A stretch of DNA of 64,000 nt from JAUXJB01 sp965226855 (GCA_965226855.1 CBDDEE010000032.1:124001-188000), one strand, 5' to 3'. Numbered from the stretch's first letter, positions 1 through 9,373 are shown. The notes: generated from the sequence alone by a model not told the origin. A program made the numbers and translations.

Positions 1-84
1 TTCGCCACATGAAATCCGCTGCTCGCTCGAGGCACTTCCCTGTATCAGGCGCAGGGCTCACGTAACGAGTCTCGCTCACCCGCG

Positions 85-108
85 CGCAGAGGTAAAGTAT
101 TCTCTGCG
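85..108. promoter_or_regulatory. Inverted repeat in the leading gene-free stretch
   Basis: The first 242 bases hold no gene I can support. Within them lies a perfect 7-base dyad, CGCAGAG and CTCTGCG, separated by 10 bases (GTAAAGTATT). It could be an operator or a transcript hairpin; there is no T-tract to make it a clear terminator. Role unknown. Confidence 0.3.
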
Positions 109-242
109 GTGGGCTGCGCTCGGTGAGCAAGCGTACGGTCGTCTGCGGCGCAAGCTTCCTTGCTGGAGAGGGCGAGGGAGCTATCGATCCGATGGCGGCC
201 ACTCTGGCAGACCTTCTAAGGTCGCAATACCAAACGACGTTC

Positions 243-686
243 TCAGTCCCGATACGCATCGCTCGAGCGGGTCGCGCGCGTTACCAGCTCGTGTCGCTTG
301 ATTCGCCACGCGTCGTTCACGCGCACGAGCTGCGAGCGGTAGGTTCCCCAGAGCGTGAAGATGCGCCCTTTGGGGCTGCGCTGGAAGTGCTGCGCCTGCA
401 CGTCGGCTCGCAGCAGCGCCTCGTCCCCTCGGAGCTCCGCCTGCGGCGGGCCGAGCAGGTGCTGGGTCGCCGCGTAGGGCTTGAGGGTCTTGGACACGAA
501 GTCCATCCAGGCCTCGATACCGTAGACGACCTCGGCGCCGAAGCCGTGGAACTCCACATCCGGAACGAAGCAGGTCCGGTGTGTGTCGAAGTCCTGGTCG
601 TCGATCGACGCCGTGTAGCAGACGATCACGTCCTCCGCAGCACGCCGGTCATGCAATGCCGCGCTGTCCGTTGCCGGGCTCGTCAT
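243..686 (-). CDS. SnoaL-like / NTF2-fold protein
   Basis: Small alpha+beta cone protein of the SnoaL-like (NTF2) superfamily, 147 residues, a usual length for this fold. The early helix with DIxxCYTxxIDxxDFD followed by the FVPDVEFHGF strand is typical of SnoaL_4 proteins, which include isomerases, dehydratases and small hydroxylase subunits; the exact reaction cannot be read. The ATG at 686 is chosen over a GTG at 716 because a strong Shine-Dalgarno (AGGAGG) lies just upstream of it. It follows the SDR gene on the same strand after about 30 bases, so the two are probably one operon, perhaps modifying a hydroxylated ring or acyl substrate. Confidence 0.75.
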   Translation of the reverse strand: MTSPATDSAALHDRRAAEDVIVCYTASIDDQDFDTHRTCFVPDVEFHGFGAEVVYGIEAWMDFVSKTLKPYAATQHLLGPPQAELRGDEALLRADVQAQHFQRSPKGRIFTLWGTYRSQLVRVNDAWRIKRHELVTRATRSSDAYRD

Positions 687-715
687 CGGTCTCCTCCTCT
701 TGCCAGCTCTCGTCA

Positions 716-1546
716 CTAGTGCTGCACCACGGTGCCGCCGTCGACGTTGTAGGATTGTCCCGTGATCCAGGCGCCCTGCTCACTGCACAGGAAGACCGTG
801 GCCCAGGCGATGTCGTTTCCCGTGCCCGCGCGACCGGCCGGGATCATCTGCTCGACCATGTTGTCCCATACCTTGCCGCGCGGAATGTCGTCCATCCGGT
901 ACGTGTCGATGATGCCGGGACAGATCGCGTTCACCCGGATCCCGTGTCGGCCCACCTCGCGCGCCATGCTGGCGGTGAGCGCCTGGAGGCCGGCCTTGCT
1001 CGCCGCGTACGCCGCACTGTTCGGTGGGAACATCTTGCCCGCGATCGAGGAGATGTTGATGATCGCCCCGCCCTCGCCCTGCTCGATGAGCTTCTGACCG
1101 AACGCGCGCGACATGTAGAAGCTGCCGTTCAGGTTGACGTCGATCACCTTTCGCCAGTCCTCGACCGCGAGCTCAACGACCGGGACGCGGTCGCTGCCCC
1201 GCGCTGCACCCGCGTTGTTGACCACGAAGTCCACGCGGCCGAGCTCCTTTACGGTCTGATCGACGAGCGCCGCACACGCGTCTGGGTCCGAGACGTTGCT
1301 GACCAGGGGCAACGCGCGGCGCCCCACCCCGCGAACCTCTTCAGCGACCGAGTCGATGTCCCGCCAGCCGGCGTCGCGCTCGTCGTCGGGATAGTGCTCG
1401 GGCGCACGGCCCGTGCCGGTAACGACGACGTCGCAGCCGGCTTTCGCGAGCTCCACGGCGATGGGTCGACCGATACTCCGCATGCGTCCGGCCCCCGTGA
1501 CCACCGCCACCTTGTTCTCGAGTCCCGTCAGCTCCAACGCTGCCAT
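716..1546 (-). CDS. SDR family NAD(P)-dependent oxidoreductase
   Basis: Short-chain dehydrogenase/reductase of 276 residues. The N-terminal nucleotide motif reads TGAGRMRSIG, a slightly extended form of the usual TGxxxGIG. NNAG follows, then the catalytic serine in ISSIAG and the Tyr/Lys pair in YAASK. A 20-residue loop rich in Asp and Arg after the second strand is a local insertion. Start at ATG 1546 is supported by AGAGGAG upstream. It is the promoter-proximal gene of a two-gene operon with the SnoaL-like gene and diverges from the P450 gene. Substrate unknown; an alcohol/ketone step in lipid or terpenoid catabolism is inferred from the neighbours. Confidence 0.9.
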   Translation of the reverse strand: MAALELTGLENKVAVVTGAGRMRSIGRPIAVELAKAGCDVVVTGTGRAPEHYPDDERDAGWRDIDSVAEEVRGVGRRALPLVSNVSDPDACAALVDQTVKELGRVDFVVNNAGAARGSDRVPVVELAVEDWRKVIDVNLNGSFYMSRAFGQKLIEQGEGGAIINISSIAGKMFPPNSAAYAASKAGLQALTASMAREVGRHGIRVNAICPGIIDTYRMDDIPRGKVWDNMVEQMIPAGRAGTGNDIAWATVFLCSEQGAWITGQSYNVDGGTVVQH

Positions 1547-1563
1547 GCTGGCTCTCCTCTGGC

Positions 1564-1594
1564 TAAACCGCGATTCTAGACCGATCGCAGTTTA
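1564..1594. promoter_or_regulatory. Operator-like dyad in the SDR/P450 divergent promoter
   Basis: Eleven-base arms TAAACCGCGAT and ATCGCAGTTTA are separated by 9 bases and are inverted complements with one mismatch. The site begins 18 bases before the SDR start and lies between the divergent SDR and P450 genes, where a TetR-, GntR- or MarR-type repressor would bind. No regulator gene is next to it. Confidence 0.45.
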
Positions 1595-1736
1595 ACAATC
1601 AGCCGATTTGATCCGATCGCGCTCGCCATGCGAATGGTATAAGGAGGGGCGGAAGGGAGAAGCGGAGTGAGCAACGGGCAGGTAGACCTCGGACGGTACG
1701 ACCCGATGGAGTGGTCCACCCAGCAGGATCCGTTTC

Positions 1737-1742
1737 CCTAGT
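1737..1742. repeat. Left target-site duplication of the IS481-type element
   Basis: CCTAGT, matched by an identical copy directly after the right end. The central CTAG agrees with the known NCTAGN target preference of IS481. Confidence 0.8.
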
Positions 1743-2784
1743 TGTGGTGCCCCAGGACGTTGTTTACACCTGAGGGCTCTCTGAGAAGATGGGGTTGTTC
1801 GACGACCTCAGACTTCAAGGAGAACCCCCAGGTGCGACTTCATCCTAACGCGAAGCTGACTCCGTGGGCTCGCCATCGTTTGGCGCAGCGAGTTCGAGAG
1901 CAGGGTTGGCCGCTGGCTCGTGCCGCTCGAGAAGCCGGTGTGAGCCGCCCGACGGCCTACAAATGGTTGAACCGGTTCGACTCCGAAGGCCAGGTCGGAT
2001 TGCAGGACCGGTTCTCTCGTCCGCACCGAATCCCGAAACGGACGCCGCTCAAGGCGATTCGCCGCATGGAGCGGCTGCGGCGGCGTCGGAAGACCGCGTG
2101 GGAGATCGCGCTGGAGACCGGGATCCCGGCATCGACGGTCTCGCGGCATCTCAAGCAGCAGGGCCTGGGCCGGATTTGGCGGCTGGAGGAGGAGCTCGAT
2201 CCGCCGCAGCGCTACGAGCATGCCGCTCCTGGAGATCTGTTCCACATCGATGCCAAGCGCTTCGCGCGGATCGAGGGGGTCGGACACGCGATTCACGGCG
2301 ATCGCAGTCGCAAGAAGCGAGGAGTGGGCTGGGAGGTGGCGTTCGTCTGCGTCGATGACCATACGCGCCTGGCCTACGCCGAGGTGCTGCCCGCCGAGAA
2401 CGCAAAGTACGCCGTGGCGTTCTTTCGTCGAGCGTTGCGCTGGTTCGGGCGACTCGGGATCCGCTGCCAGCGCCTGCTCACGGACAACGCCAAGTGCTAT
2501 GCGGAGGCCAAGGCCTTCCGCACGCTATGCGAGGAAGAAGGCATCCTGCAGAGCTTCACCCGTCCCTACACGCCCAAGACCAACGGCAAGGCGGAGCGCT
2601 TCATCCAGACGCTCAAGCGACGCTGGGCCTATCGCCAACCGTTCCGGACCTCCGCGATCCGGGCCGCCTCGCTTCCCGCCTGGCTCAAGCACTACAATCA
2701 TCACCGACCCCATCGAAGCCTGGGAAAGAAACCGCCCATGGCAAGACTCAGACAGACCCGCCAACAACGTGCTTAGGTCCCACA
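1743..2784 (+). mobile_element. IS481-family insertion sequence, complete
   Basis: The element is 1042 bases. It begins TGTGGTGCCCCAGGACGTT and its right end, read inward, begins TGTGGGACCTAAGCACGTT, giving imperfect terminal inverted repeats of about 24 bases that start with the TGT typical of IS481. It carries one transposase gene and is bounded by 6-base CCTAGT direct repeats. The intact ends, open transposase and clean duplication suggest a recent insertion. Fragments of the same element occur at 27.1 kb. Confidence 0.88.
1832..2776 (+). CDS. IS481-family transposase
   Basis: DDE transposase of 314 residues. An N-terminal helix-turn-helix region (REAGVSRPTAYKWLNRF) and a second one (TGIPASTVSRHLKQQ) precede the rve-type catalytic core. 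The acidic triad is visible as D in FHIDAKRF, D in LLTDNAKCY and E in GKAERFIQ, and the domain ends with the HYNHHRPHRSLG signature of this family. GTG 1832 is chosen as start because AAGGAG lies 9 bases before it and family proteins are of this length; the frame is open further upstream to the IS end but without a convincing ribosome site. Confidence 0.9.
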   Translation: MRLHPNAKLTPWARHRLAQRVREQGWPLARAAREAGVSRPTAYKWLNRFDSEGQVGLQDRFSRPHRIPKRTPLKAIRRMERLRRRRKTAWEIALETGIPASTVSRHLKQQGLGRIWRLEEELDPPQRYEHAAPGDLFHIDAKRFARIEGVGHAIHGDRSRKKRGVGWEVAFVCVDDHTRLAYAEVLPAENAKYAVAFFRRALRWFGRLGIRCQRLLTDNAKCYAEAKAFRTLCEEEGILQSFTRPYTPKTNGKAERFIQTLKRRWAYRQPFRTSAIRAASLPAWLKHYNHHRPHRSLGKKPPMARLRQTRQQRA

Positions 2785-2790
2785 CCTAGT
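2785..2790. repeat. Right target-site duplication of the IS481-type element
   Basis: CCTAGT, identical to the six bases at the left end. Bases 2787-2789 form the in-frame TAG of the split P450. Confidence 0.8.
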
Positions 2791-4002
2791 ACGCCGCCCT
2801 GCAGAGCGAGGCGCCGGTCTACAAGCACCAGCTGACCGGGATGTTCTTTGTGTCGCGGCTGGATACCGTGTTGAAGGTGCTGGCGGACACGGTGACGTTC
2901 TCGTCGCGCTTCGCGAACCTGGCGACGGCACCCATATCGCCGGAGATCGCCGCCCAGTTACGGGAGATCGCGAAGGAGGGCTTTGGCCCGCCGACGAACA
3001 CGATGCTCACCCTCGATCCCCCCGCGCAGACGGGTGGAGGAGGTGTTTGGCGCTATCGCAAGACCGTCGGCAAGGCCTTCTCCACCCGGCGGATCCTGGC
3101 GCTCGAGCCTCGCATTCGGGAGATCTGCGACCAGCTGATCGGAGCCTGGCCTGAGCAGGGGCGCGTCGACTTCGTGACCGGGTTCGCCGTGCCCTATCCG
3201 GTGCTCGTGATCGCGCACGCGCTCAATATGGAGCCCGAGCGCGAGGGCGATATCAAGCGCTGGTCCGACGACTCGGTTGCCGCGCTCGGCGTCCAGATCT
3301 CGGGCGAGCGACGCATCGAGGCCGCGCGCGGAGTGCTCGAGCTGCAGAGATACTGGGCGGGCAAGTTCGAGGAGCGTCGGGCCCACCCGCAGGGTGACTT
3401 CCTGACGGACCTGGTGAACGAGGACTTCGAGGACGAGGAGGACGGCGTCCGCAAGCTGCGGATTCCGGAGCTCACGTCGATCATCCAGCAGCTCATGGTC
3501 GCCGGAAACGAGACGACGACCAAGCTGATCAACGAGCTGATGAAGCTCCTGATCGAGAACCCGGAACAGTGGGAGAAGATCCGCGCGGATGCTTCGCTGA
3601 TCCCGGGTGCCGTCGAAGAGGCACTCCGGATGTCGTCGCCGAATCAGGGCCTGTTCCGGCTCGTGAATGAGGACACCGAGCTCGAGGGCGTGAAGATCCC
3701 GGAGGGCTCGTCGCTCTGGGTGATGTTCGGTGCGGCGAATCGCGACGCCAGCGTCTTCCCGAATCCGCATCGCTTCGACCCCACGCGCGACAACCTGCGC
3801 GAGCACGTTGCCTTAGGCCGAGGTGCGCACTTCTGTATCGGCGCACCGCTCGCGCGACTCGAAACCAGGGTCTTCCTCGAGCAGCTTACCAAGCGTGTGG
3901 ACCGCATCGCGTTCGCGCCGGACACCCGCTTCGAGTACGAGCCGAGCTACATCCTCCGCGGCCTCAAGAACCTCGAGATCGAGGTGCGGCGGACGTCCTG
4001 AG

Positions 4003-4188
4003 CTACCGGGCAGCCCTTGCCTGCGCCCGGATCACCTCGGCCCCTTGGGGATCGACGGGCATTCCGTGCACGACCTCGTTGTGCGTGTGCCCCAGCTGCT
4101 GCAACGACATGGCGGCCTGGAGCGCGGTCCAGAAGCCCTGCGCGCCCTGCATCTGGTTCACGGACTGCTTGGCGAGCCTCAGTCCCAT
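4003..4188 (-). CDS. Small hypothetical protein
   Basis: A 61-residue frame with natural-looking composition (helical, rich in Gln and Ala, with WTALQAAMSLQQLGHTH and a VHGMPVDP turn). I do not recognise a family. It lies tail-to-tail with the P450 gene and head-to-head with the LLM gene. The frame stays open upstream for about 20 codons without a good start, and the neighbouring minus-strand frame has an ATG about 40 bases earlier, so a frameshifted longer form is possible. Confidence 0.4.
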   Translation of the reverse strand: MGLRLAKQSVNQMQGAQGFWTALQAAMSLQQLGHTHNEVVHGMPVDPQGAEVIRAQARAAR

Positions 4189-4257
4189 CGACGGGCGCTG
4201 ATTCGCCTTCGGCGTGAACGGAGCTCGGCATGTGTGACTTCGCGTACTCTAGCGCCC

Positions 4258-5235
4258 ATGAGTAGCTCCCGACCGTTCCGTTTCGCCGTACAGTCTTTCA
4301 GTGCCGAGTCGTCCAAGGAGTGGCGCGAGCGGGCCCGACGTGTAGAGCAGCTCGGCTACTCGACGTTGCACCTGGCCGATCACTTCGTCGGACCGGGAGA
4401 GGTGGTCAATAAGACGAACCATCCGGTCCAGGCACTGGCCGCCGTCCCCGCCATGGCCGTGGCCGCCGAGGCGACGAACACGCTGCGCGTCGGCTGCCGT
4501 GTCTTCTGCATCGACTACCACCACCCGGCGGTGCTTGCCAAGGAGGCGGCCACGCTGGATTTCCTGTCCGATGGTCGGCTCGAGCTCGGCCTTGGCGCGG
4601 GCTGGCTGCGCGCGGAGTACGAGGCTGCGAGCATTCCGTTCGACGAACCGTCCGTGCGCGTCGCGCGGCTCGAGGAGACGATCGGAGCGATCAAGGCTCA
4701 CATGGGCGACGGGGTTCTTGCCATCCAGGGCGAGCACGTGCGACTCCACTCCTACGAAGGCGTTCCGAAGCCTGTACAGAGGCCTCACCCACCGATCATG
4801 ATCGGGGGAGGCAGCAGGCGCGTGCTGCAGCTCGCGGCGCGCGAAGCAGACATTGTCAGCTTCAACTTCAACAACCGGGCTGGGGTCATCGGTCCCGACG
4901 GCGTGCAGAGCGGGACGGCCGAGAAGACAGCGCGCAAGGTCGAGTGGGTGCGCGAGGCGGCCGGAGAGCGTTTCGACGCGCTAGAGCTGGAGATCGCTGC
5001 CTACTTCACCTTCGTCACCGACGAGGCAGATCAGACGCGACAGAGCATGGCTGCCGCGTTCGGCCTGTCGCTAGAAGAGATGGCAAGGCACCCTCACGCG
5101 CTGTTCGGCTCAGTGAACGAGATCTGCGAGGAGCTCCAGCGTCGTCGCGAGACCTACGGGATCTCATACATCACCGTCGGCGACGGAGCGATGGAGACCT
5201 TTGCGCCGGTGGTCCAACGCCTGGCCGGCACCTAG
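4258..5235 (+). CDS. LLM class flavin/F420-dependent oxidoreductase
   Basis: Luciferase-like monooxygenase superfamily, TIM-barrel enzyme of 325 residues, usual length. The early VEQLGYSTLHLADHF strand-helix, the central DFLSDGRLELGLGAGW motif and the HPPIMIGGGSRRVL phosphate-binding segment identify it. The profile resembles F420-type LLM proteins, but FMN cannot be excluded. ATG 4258 gives the expected N-terminus. It is transcribed alone, converging on the ThuA gene. Substrate unknown. Confidence 0.87.
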   Translation: MSSSRPFRFAVQSFSAESSKEWRERARRVEQLGYSTLHLADHFVGPGEVVNKTNHPVQALAAVPAMAVAAEATNTLRVGCRVFCIDYHHPAVLAKEAATLDFLSDGRLELGLGAGWLRAEYEAASIPFDEPSVRVARLEETIGAIKAHMGDGVLAIQGEHVRLHSYEGVPKPVQRPHPPIMIGGGSRRVLQLAAREADIVSFNFNNRAGVIGPDGVQSGTAEKTARKVEWVREAAGERFDALELEIAAYFTFVTDEADQTRQSMAAAFGLSLEEMARHPHALFGSVNEICEELQRRRETYGISYITVGDGAMETFAPVVQRLAGT

Positions 5236-5257
5236 ACCGGGACAGGCTCGATCTGGG

Positions 5258-6013
5258 TTAGATGGCCTCGGTGCCTCCGCGGCACCAGCGCAGCCCTCGT
5301 CGCAAGAGCTCGTGAAACACGGGCAGCTCCCAGGAGCAGCGTTCGATCCGAGGGTACTCTGCCATGAGTGGCCGCATATCGTACTTGCCCCTGCAGTGTC
5401 CGAGCGTCAGGTAGAGCACCTCCCCCTGGCCGTAGCGGTGCAGGTACATCACCAGTCGGGGCTCGTCGTCGGGCCAATCGTGCCCCACGAAGCCCGGACA
5501 CTCGCCCGTGAAGCGCGTCTCGAGCAACGGCTCGATTTCTCCGTGGTACTCGCAGCAGTAGAGCTCGTCGTTCGCATCGAAGGGCTCGACACCCGCGACA
5601 AGGGGGTGATCGCCGCCCACCGACGTCACCCGGTAGGGCTGGATCGGCGGGTGCCCGATGAACTGGCTCCCGAGCGTCTCCACGTACGTGGGGTATGTCC
5701 GTGGCGTGTCGAAACCCGTGTTGCCCTCGGGCGCCTGGATGATCGCGTTCGTGCCGTGCAGCGCGAACCAACGCTTGCCGCTCGACACGAACTCGGAGAG
5801 CTCCTTCTGTTGCTCCTCGGTGGGGCGCACGTCACACGTGTAGGTGAGCAGGAAGTCGGCCGCACGAATCGCTTCGATGTCGTGGTAGTCCTCGCCCACG
5901 CGCGTGCGGACCTCCTCGTGCTCGCCGAGCAGCTTCAGGAGCTCGAGGCGGGCGTAGTCCATGTCGTGGTACTTGCCGCCTACGACGAGATAAGCCTCGA
6001 TCGGGCCACTCAT
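5258..6013 (-). CDS. ThuA-like domain protein
   Basis: Class I glutamine-amidotransferase-like fold of the ThuA (trehalose utilisation) family, 251 residues. Visible are GGKYHDMDYARLELLKLL at the N-terminus, the FLLTYTCD strand, and SSGKRWFALHGTN, where other members place the active-site turn; the later HPLVAGVEPF and DELYCCEY segments are also typical. ATG 6013 follows GGGTGGGG and is preferred to TTG 6028. It lies 16 bases after an SDR gene on the same strand, so the pair is probably co-transcribed. A paralogue sits at 27.3 kb. Function in this family is poorly defined; a sugar- or glycoside-related role is inferred. Confidence 0.8.
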   Translation of the reverse strand: MSGPIEAYLVVGGKYHDMDYARLELLKLLGEHEEVRTRVGEDYHDIEAIRAADFLLTYTCDVRPTEEQQKELSEFVSSGKRWFALHGTNAIIQAPEGNTGFDTPRTYPTYVETLGSQFIGHPPIQPYRVTSVGGDHPLVAGVEPFDANDELYCCEYHGEIEPLLETRFTGECPGFVGHDWPDDEPRLVMYLHRYGQGEVLYLTLGHCRGKYDMRPLMAEYPRIERCSWELPVFHELLRRGLRWCRGGTEAI

Positions 6014-6029
6014 GCCAGCCCCACCCAAC

Positions 6030-6788
6030 CTAGAAATTGACGCGCTTGGTGAAACCCCCGTCGATCACGAGGTTCACGCCTGTGATGAAGCTGGCCGACG
6101 GGCTGACCAGGAACACCGCAGCGCGCGCAACCTCGTCGGCGGTTCCCATGCGTCCTGCGGGAATCTGTTTGAGCGTGCTCTCGTACAGTTTGGGCACGCC
6201 TTGCTTGATCTGGTCCCAAGAGCCGCCCTCGATCATGATCGGGCCCGGAGAGATCGTGTTCACCCGAATCCCCCGGGGCGCCAGCGCCTGAGAGAGCCCG
6301 TTCGAGTGGACGATCAGCGCCGCTTTGATCGCGTTGTACGAGGTCGGACCCATGAAGGTCTCAAGCGCGGCCGTGCTGCTGACGAAGAGGACGCTGCCGT
6401 TTTCCGACTCACTGAGGGCGGGCGTCGCGGCCTCGAGGCTGCGGATGGCGCCCATGAGATCAACCTCGAAGTTCGCTCGCCACGACTTCTCGTCGGTGCC
6501 ATTCCCGCCGCTCGGGTTGCTGACCAGGATGTCGAGCCCACCGAGCGCCTCGATGGCGGAGGTCACGAAGCCTTTGAGCGCAGCTCCGTCGCCGACGTCG
6601 ACCGCTTCTCCCAAGACCTTGGAGCCGCGCGTTTCGAGGTCCTTCACCGCCTCCTCCACGCCCTCTTTCGTGCGCGCGCAGAGCGCGACATCCGCTCCCT
6701 CGTCCGCGAACAGGCTCGCGATGGCCCGGCCAATGCCGCGACTCCCTCCCGTCACGATCGCCTTCAGTCCCTTCAAACCGAGATCCAT
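6030..6788 (-). CDS. SDR family oxidoreductase (FabG-like)
   Basis: SDR of 252 residues with TGGSRGIG for cofactor binding, serine in FVSSTAA, and Tyr/Lys in YNAIK. The usual NNAG is replaced by SNPSGG, a variant seen in some FabG-like reductases of secondary pathways. GGGGAGGA precedes ATG 6788. It is the first gene of a two-gene unit with the ThuA protein. NADPH preference is suggested by the basic residues after the second strand (CARTKEG) but this is weak. Substrate unknown. Confidence 0.88.
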   Translation of the reverse strand: MDLGLKGLKAIVTGGSRGIGRAIASLFADEGADVALCARTKEGVEEAVKDLETRGSKVLGEAVDVGDGAALKGFVTSAIEALGGLDILVSNPSGGNGTDEKSWRANFEVDLMGAIRSLEAATPALSESENGSVLFVSSTAALETFMGPTSYNAIKAALIVHSNGLSQALAPRGIRVNTISPGPIMIEGGSWDQIKQGVPKLYESTLKQIPAGRMGTADEVARAAVFLVSPSASFITGVNLVIDGGFTKRVNF

Positions 6789-7007
6789 CCCGATTCCTCC
6801 CCAAGCCTCTCCATCGACGGCTTCCTACGTCTAGCACGATCACTGCGACTTTCCGTCGAGAGTGTCCATGCCTCCCGCATCATACACGACCGGTCCTCGG
6901 CCCTTCGGTTACTGGAGCCGTCCGTTCGAGTCAACGCAGCTTCGACGTCGCACTCTACCATGCAGCTCGGATCTGGCTGCGGAGCGTTCTACACACGGGG
7001 TCTTTGC

Positions 7008-7202
7008 TCAACGAGCCTGAACGATCCACCACTCGTAGCTTCCGCGTCGGACGTAGCCGAGCTGCTCGGCGAGCCGTTGCGAAGCTGGATTTGAGAGGAT
7101 CGTCCGCATGTAGCGGTGCGTGGCAGAGAGCGGCGCGAGACCGGCTGCCCGGTCGGGTTTACCGCCTGTAGCTCGACCGTAGCGTTGCCTCCTATCCGCG
7201 CT
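7008..7202 (-). pseudogene. GNAT acetyltransferase C-terminal remnant
   Basis: Directly after the stop of the molybdenum hydroxylase, an open frame of about 64 codons ends in SNPASQRLAEQLGYVRRG and SYEWWIVQAR. This is the ordinary C-terminal half of a GNAT N-acetyltransferase (helix after the acetyl-CoA site, then the last strands). No start codon or acetyl-CoA-binding loop precedes it, so it is read as a truncated gene. The rest of the 6.8-7.0 kb interval toward the SDR start shows nothing convincing. Confidence 0.5.
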
Positions 7203-9373
7203 TCAGCTGAGCCGCAGGGGGAGCTTGCGCAGGCGCCGCCCGGTCGCCGCGTACACCGCGTTGGCCACCGCGGCGGCGGCTGGAGGTGTGCCTACCTCAC
7301 CGATGCCGCCGAGCTCTTCGCCGCTGTCGAGAATGTGCACCTCGACGTCGGGCATCTCGGACATGCGCAGAAGCGGGAAGTCGTGGAAGTTGCTCTGGAC
7401 CACACGTCCGTTCTCGAGGGTGATCTCGGACTTGAGCGCGGCGGTCAGTCCGTACGCAATCCCGCCCTCCATCTGGGCGGCTACGATGTCGGGGTTGATC
7501 GCGCGGCCGCAGTCCACGGCGCACACTACGCGGTGGACGCGGATCTCGCGATCGTCGCCGACCGACACCTCCGCGACCTCGGCAACGTAGCTTCCGAACG
7601 ACTCGTGCTGGGCGATGCCGAGCGCATGCCCGGACGCGAGCGGTTCGCCCCAGCGTGCGCGCCGGGCGGCGAGCTCGAGCACGCCCCGGTTGCGTGGGTG
7701 GTGGGCCAGAAGCCGCCGGCGGAACTCAAAGGGATCCTCGTTGGCGACCGCGGCGAGCTCGTCGATGAAAGCCTCTACCACGAAGCCGTTGTGCGAGTGG
7801 CCCACGGAGCGCCAGAGTCCGATCGGAACCGCGCGTCCGTGCGCGGTGGCCTCTACGCAGACGTTGGGGATGTCGTACGGTAGCTCCCCCGCGCCCTCCG
7901 TCGTGGTCGGGTCTGCGATCCAGCGTCCGATCACGCGCTCGGCGGTTTCCCGCACGCCGGACCGCACCAGCCCCGGGACCCAGGCGGGGAGATAAACCTC
8001 CGTTGCGCGCGAGGCGATGTCTGCGATCAGCGACGGTCCCACCACGTGATGCGACCAGACTGTGGGCTGTCCTTCGGAATCGAAGCCGGCGCGCAGACGG
8101 TGATAGGTGAGCGGCCGATAGTAGTCGTGCTGGATGTCGTCCTCTCGCGAGAAGAGCACTTGGACGGGCCCATCGACCTTGCCCGCCAGCTCCGCTGCCT
8201 CGGCCACGAAGTCGAACTCGAAGCGGCGACCGAAGCCTCCGCCGGCATAGGTCTGGTGCGCAGTCACCCGGTCGGTGTCGATTCCCAGAGTCATGGCTGC
8301 GGCGCGTCGCGCTGCTGAGAGGTTCTGCGTGGGAGCCCAGAGCTCGCAGGTCTCGCCGTGGACCCAGGCCGTGCAGTTCTGCGGCTCCATCGTGGCATGG
8401 GCCTGGAAGGGAAGCTCGTAGATCGCCTCGATCGTGCCGGCTGAGCGCTCGAGCTCGCCGGCGGCGTCGCCCTCGTCGGTGATCTCCTTGCCACCCTGTG
8501 AGGCGAGCTGGCCGAATTCCTCGGTCATCGACGCGCTGCTGAGCCCGGCGTGCTCGCCCTCTTCCCACTCGACCTCCAGAGCATCCGCCACCGAGCGAGC
8601 GCGCCAGTAGCCGTGCGCCACCACGGCGAGGCCGGATGCGATCTCGATTACCTCGACATCCTCGGGCACGTCGCCGCGATGACTCGCGAGCCTTCCGCCG
8701 AAGACCGGCGAACGCAGGACCACTGCCGTCCGCAGTCCCTGGGGCCTGACGTCGATGCCGAACTGCGCGCTCCCGTCGACCTTGCCACGCGCGTCGAGGC
8801 GCGGGACGGGTCGACCGATGGTCTTCCAGTCGGCGGGCAACTTCAGCTTCGGCTCGTCTGGAACCCGATAGGTGGCCGCCTGGGCCGCGAGCTCCCCGTA
8901 CGAGGCGCTTCGCCCACTGGGTTCGTGCAGCACGCGCCCTTCGAGCGCAAGCATTTCGCGTCGTGAACCTCCCAGCGCTCGGCAGCGGCGCGCACGAGCA
9001 TCTCGCGCGCGGCAGCGCCCGCTCGGCGCAGCGGCTCCCAGGAGTCTCGCACGCTCGAGCTGCTGCCAACCATCTGCATGTGATCCGCGTCCGCGAAGCT
9101 GATCTCGACGTCTTTCGGGTCGACTTCGAGCTCCTCGGCGAGTAGCTGTGCGAGGGCGGTGGTCACGCCCTGACCGATCTCCGCGCGGTCGATCACGAAG
9201 CCGATCCGGCCATCGCGCTCGATCCGGATCCAGACGTCAGGTGCGAAGCCCGCACCGGCAGCGTCGGTGGGAGCGGCTCTAGCTTCTCGAAGCGAGACCC
9301 CGAGCGCGAGTCCGCCCCCCGCCAGGGAGGTCGCGACCAGGAAGCCGCGGCGTGTGAGCTCGGTGACGCTCAC
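7203..9373 (-). pseudogene. Molybdopterin-binding hydroxylase large subunit, frameshifted
   Basis: Xanthine dehydrogenase/aldehyde oxidase family molybdenum subunit, close to the IorB type that works with a small 2Fe-2S partner. The N-terminal part starts at GTG 9373 (GTGA overlap with the 2Fe-2S gene) and has a twin-arginine-type leader TRRGFLVATSLAGGG, so the enzyme would be exported folded. The reading frame breaks near 8955-8960: the first frame ends in unrelated sequence, while the second (LALEGRVLHEPSGRSASYG...) continues to 7203 with the GGGFGRRFEFDF and EELGGIGEVGTPP signatures near the Mo-cofactor. Adding one A to the AAA run at the junction gives VHDAKMLALEGRVLHEP and a full protein of about 720 residues. 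It is either a sequence error or a recent lesion. Confidence 0.85.

Larger units (their letters stand above)
1667..4001 (+). pseudogene. Cytochrome P450, split by an IS481-type element
   Basis: Class I bacterial P450. The 5' part begins at GTG 1667 after a purine-rich leader and runs to 1742. The rest resumes, in the same frame, at 2791 after the element. Joined, it would encode about 428 residues, normal for a soluble P450. Visible motifs are the I-helix AGNETTT, the K-helix EALR, and a haem loop ALGRGAHFCIGAPLARLE carrying the cysteine ligand (the usual Phe at the loop start is Leu). The reconstructed pre-insertion frame reads DPFP-TAG-YAAL, so an amber codon sits exactly at the insertion point where relatives usually have Tyr. 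A shorter product could begin at ATG 2841 but would lack the N-terminal region. The gene is almost certainly inactive. Confidence 0.88.

Noticed and set aside
123..719. Plus-strand frame at the window start
   Set aside because: It lies mostly opposite the SnoaL-like gene, has no good ribosome site and no recognisable domain.
8950..8965. Programmed -1 frameshift in the molybdenum hydroxylase
   Set aside because: The junction lacks a classical X-XXY-YYZ slippery heptamer, and similar one-base breaks next to homopolymers occur in unrelated genes of the window.
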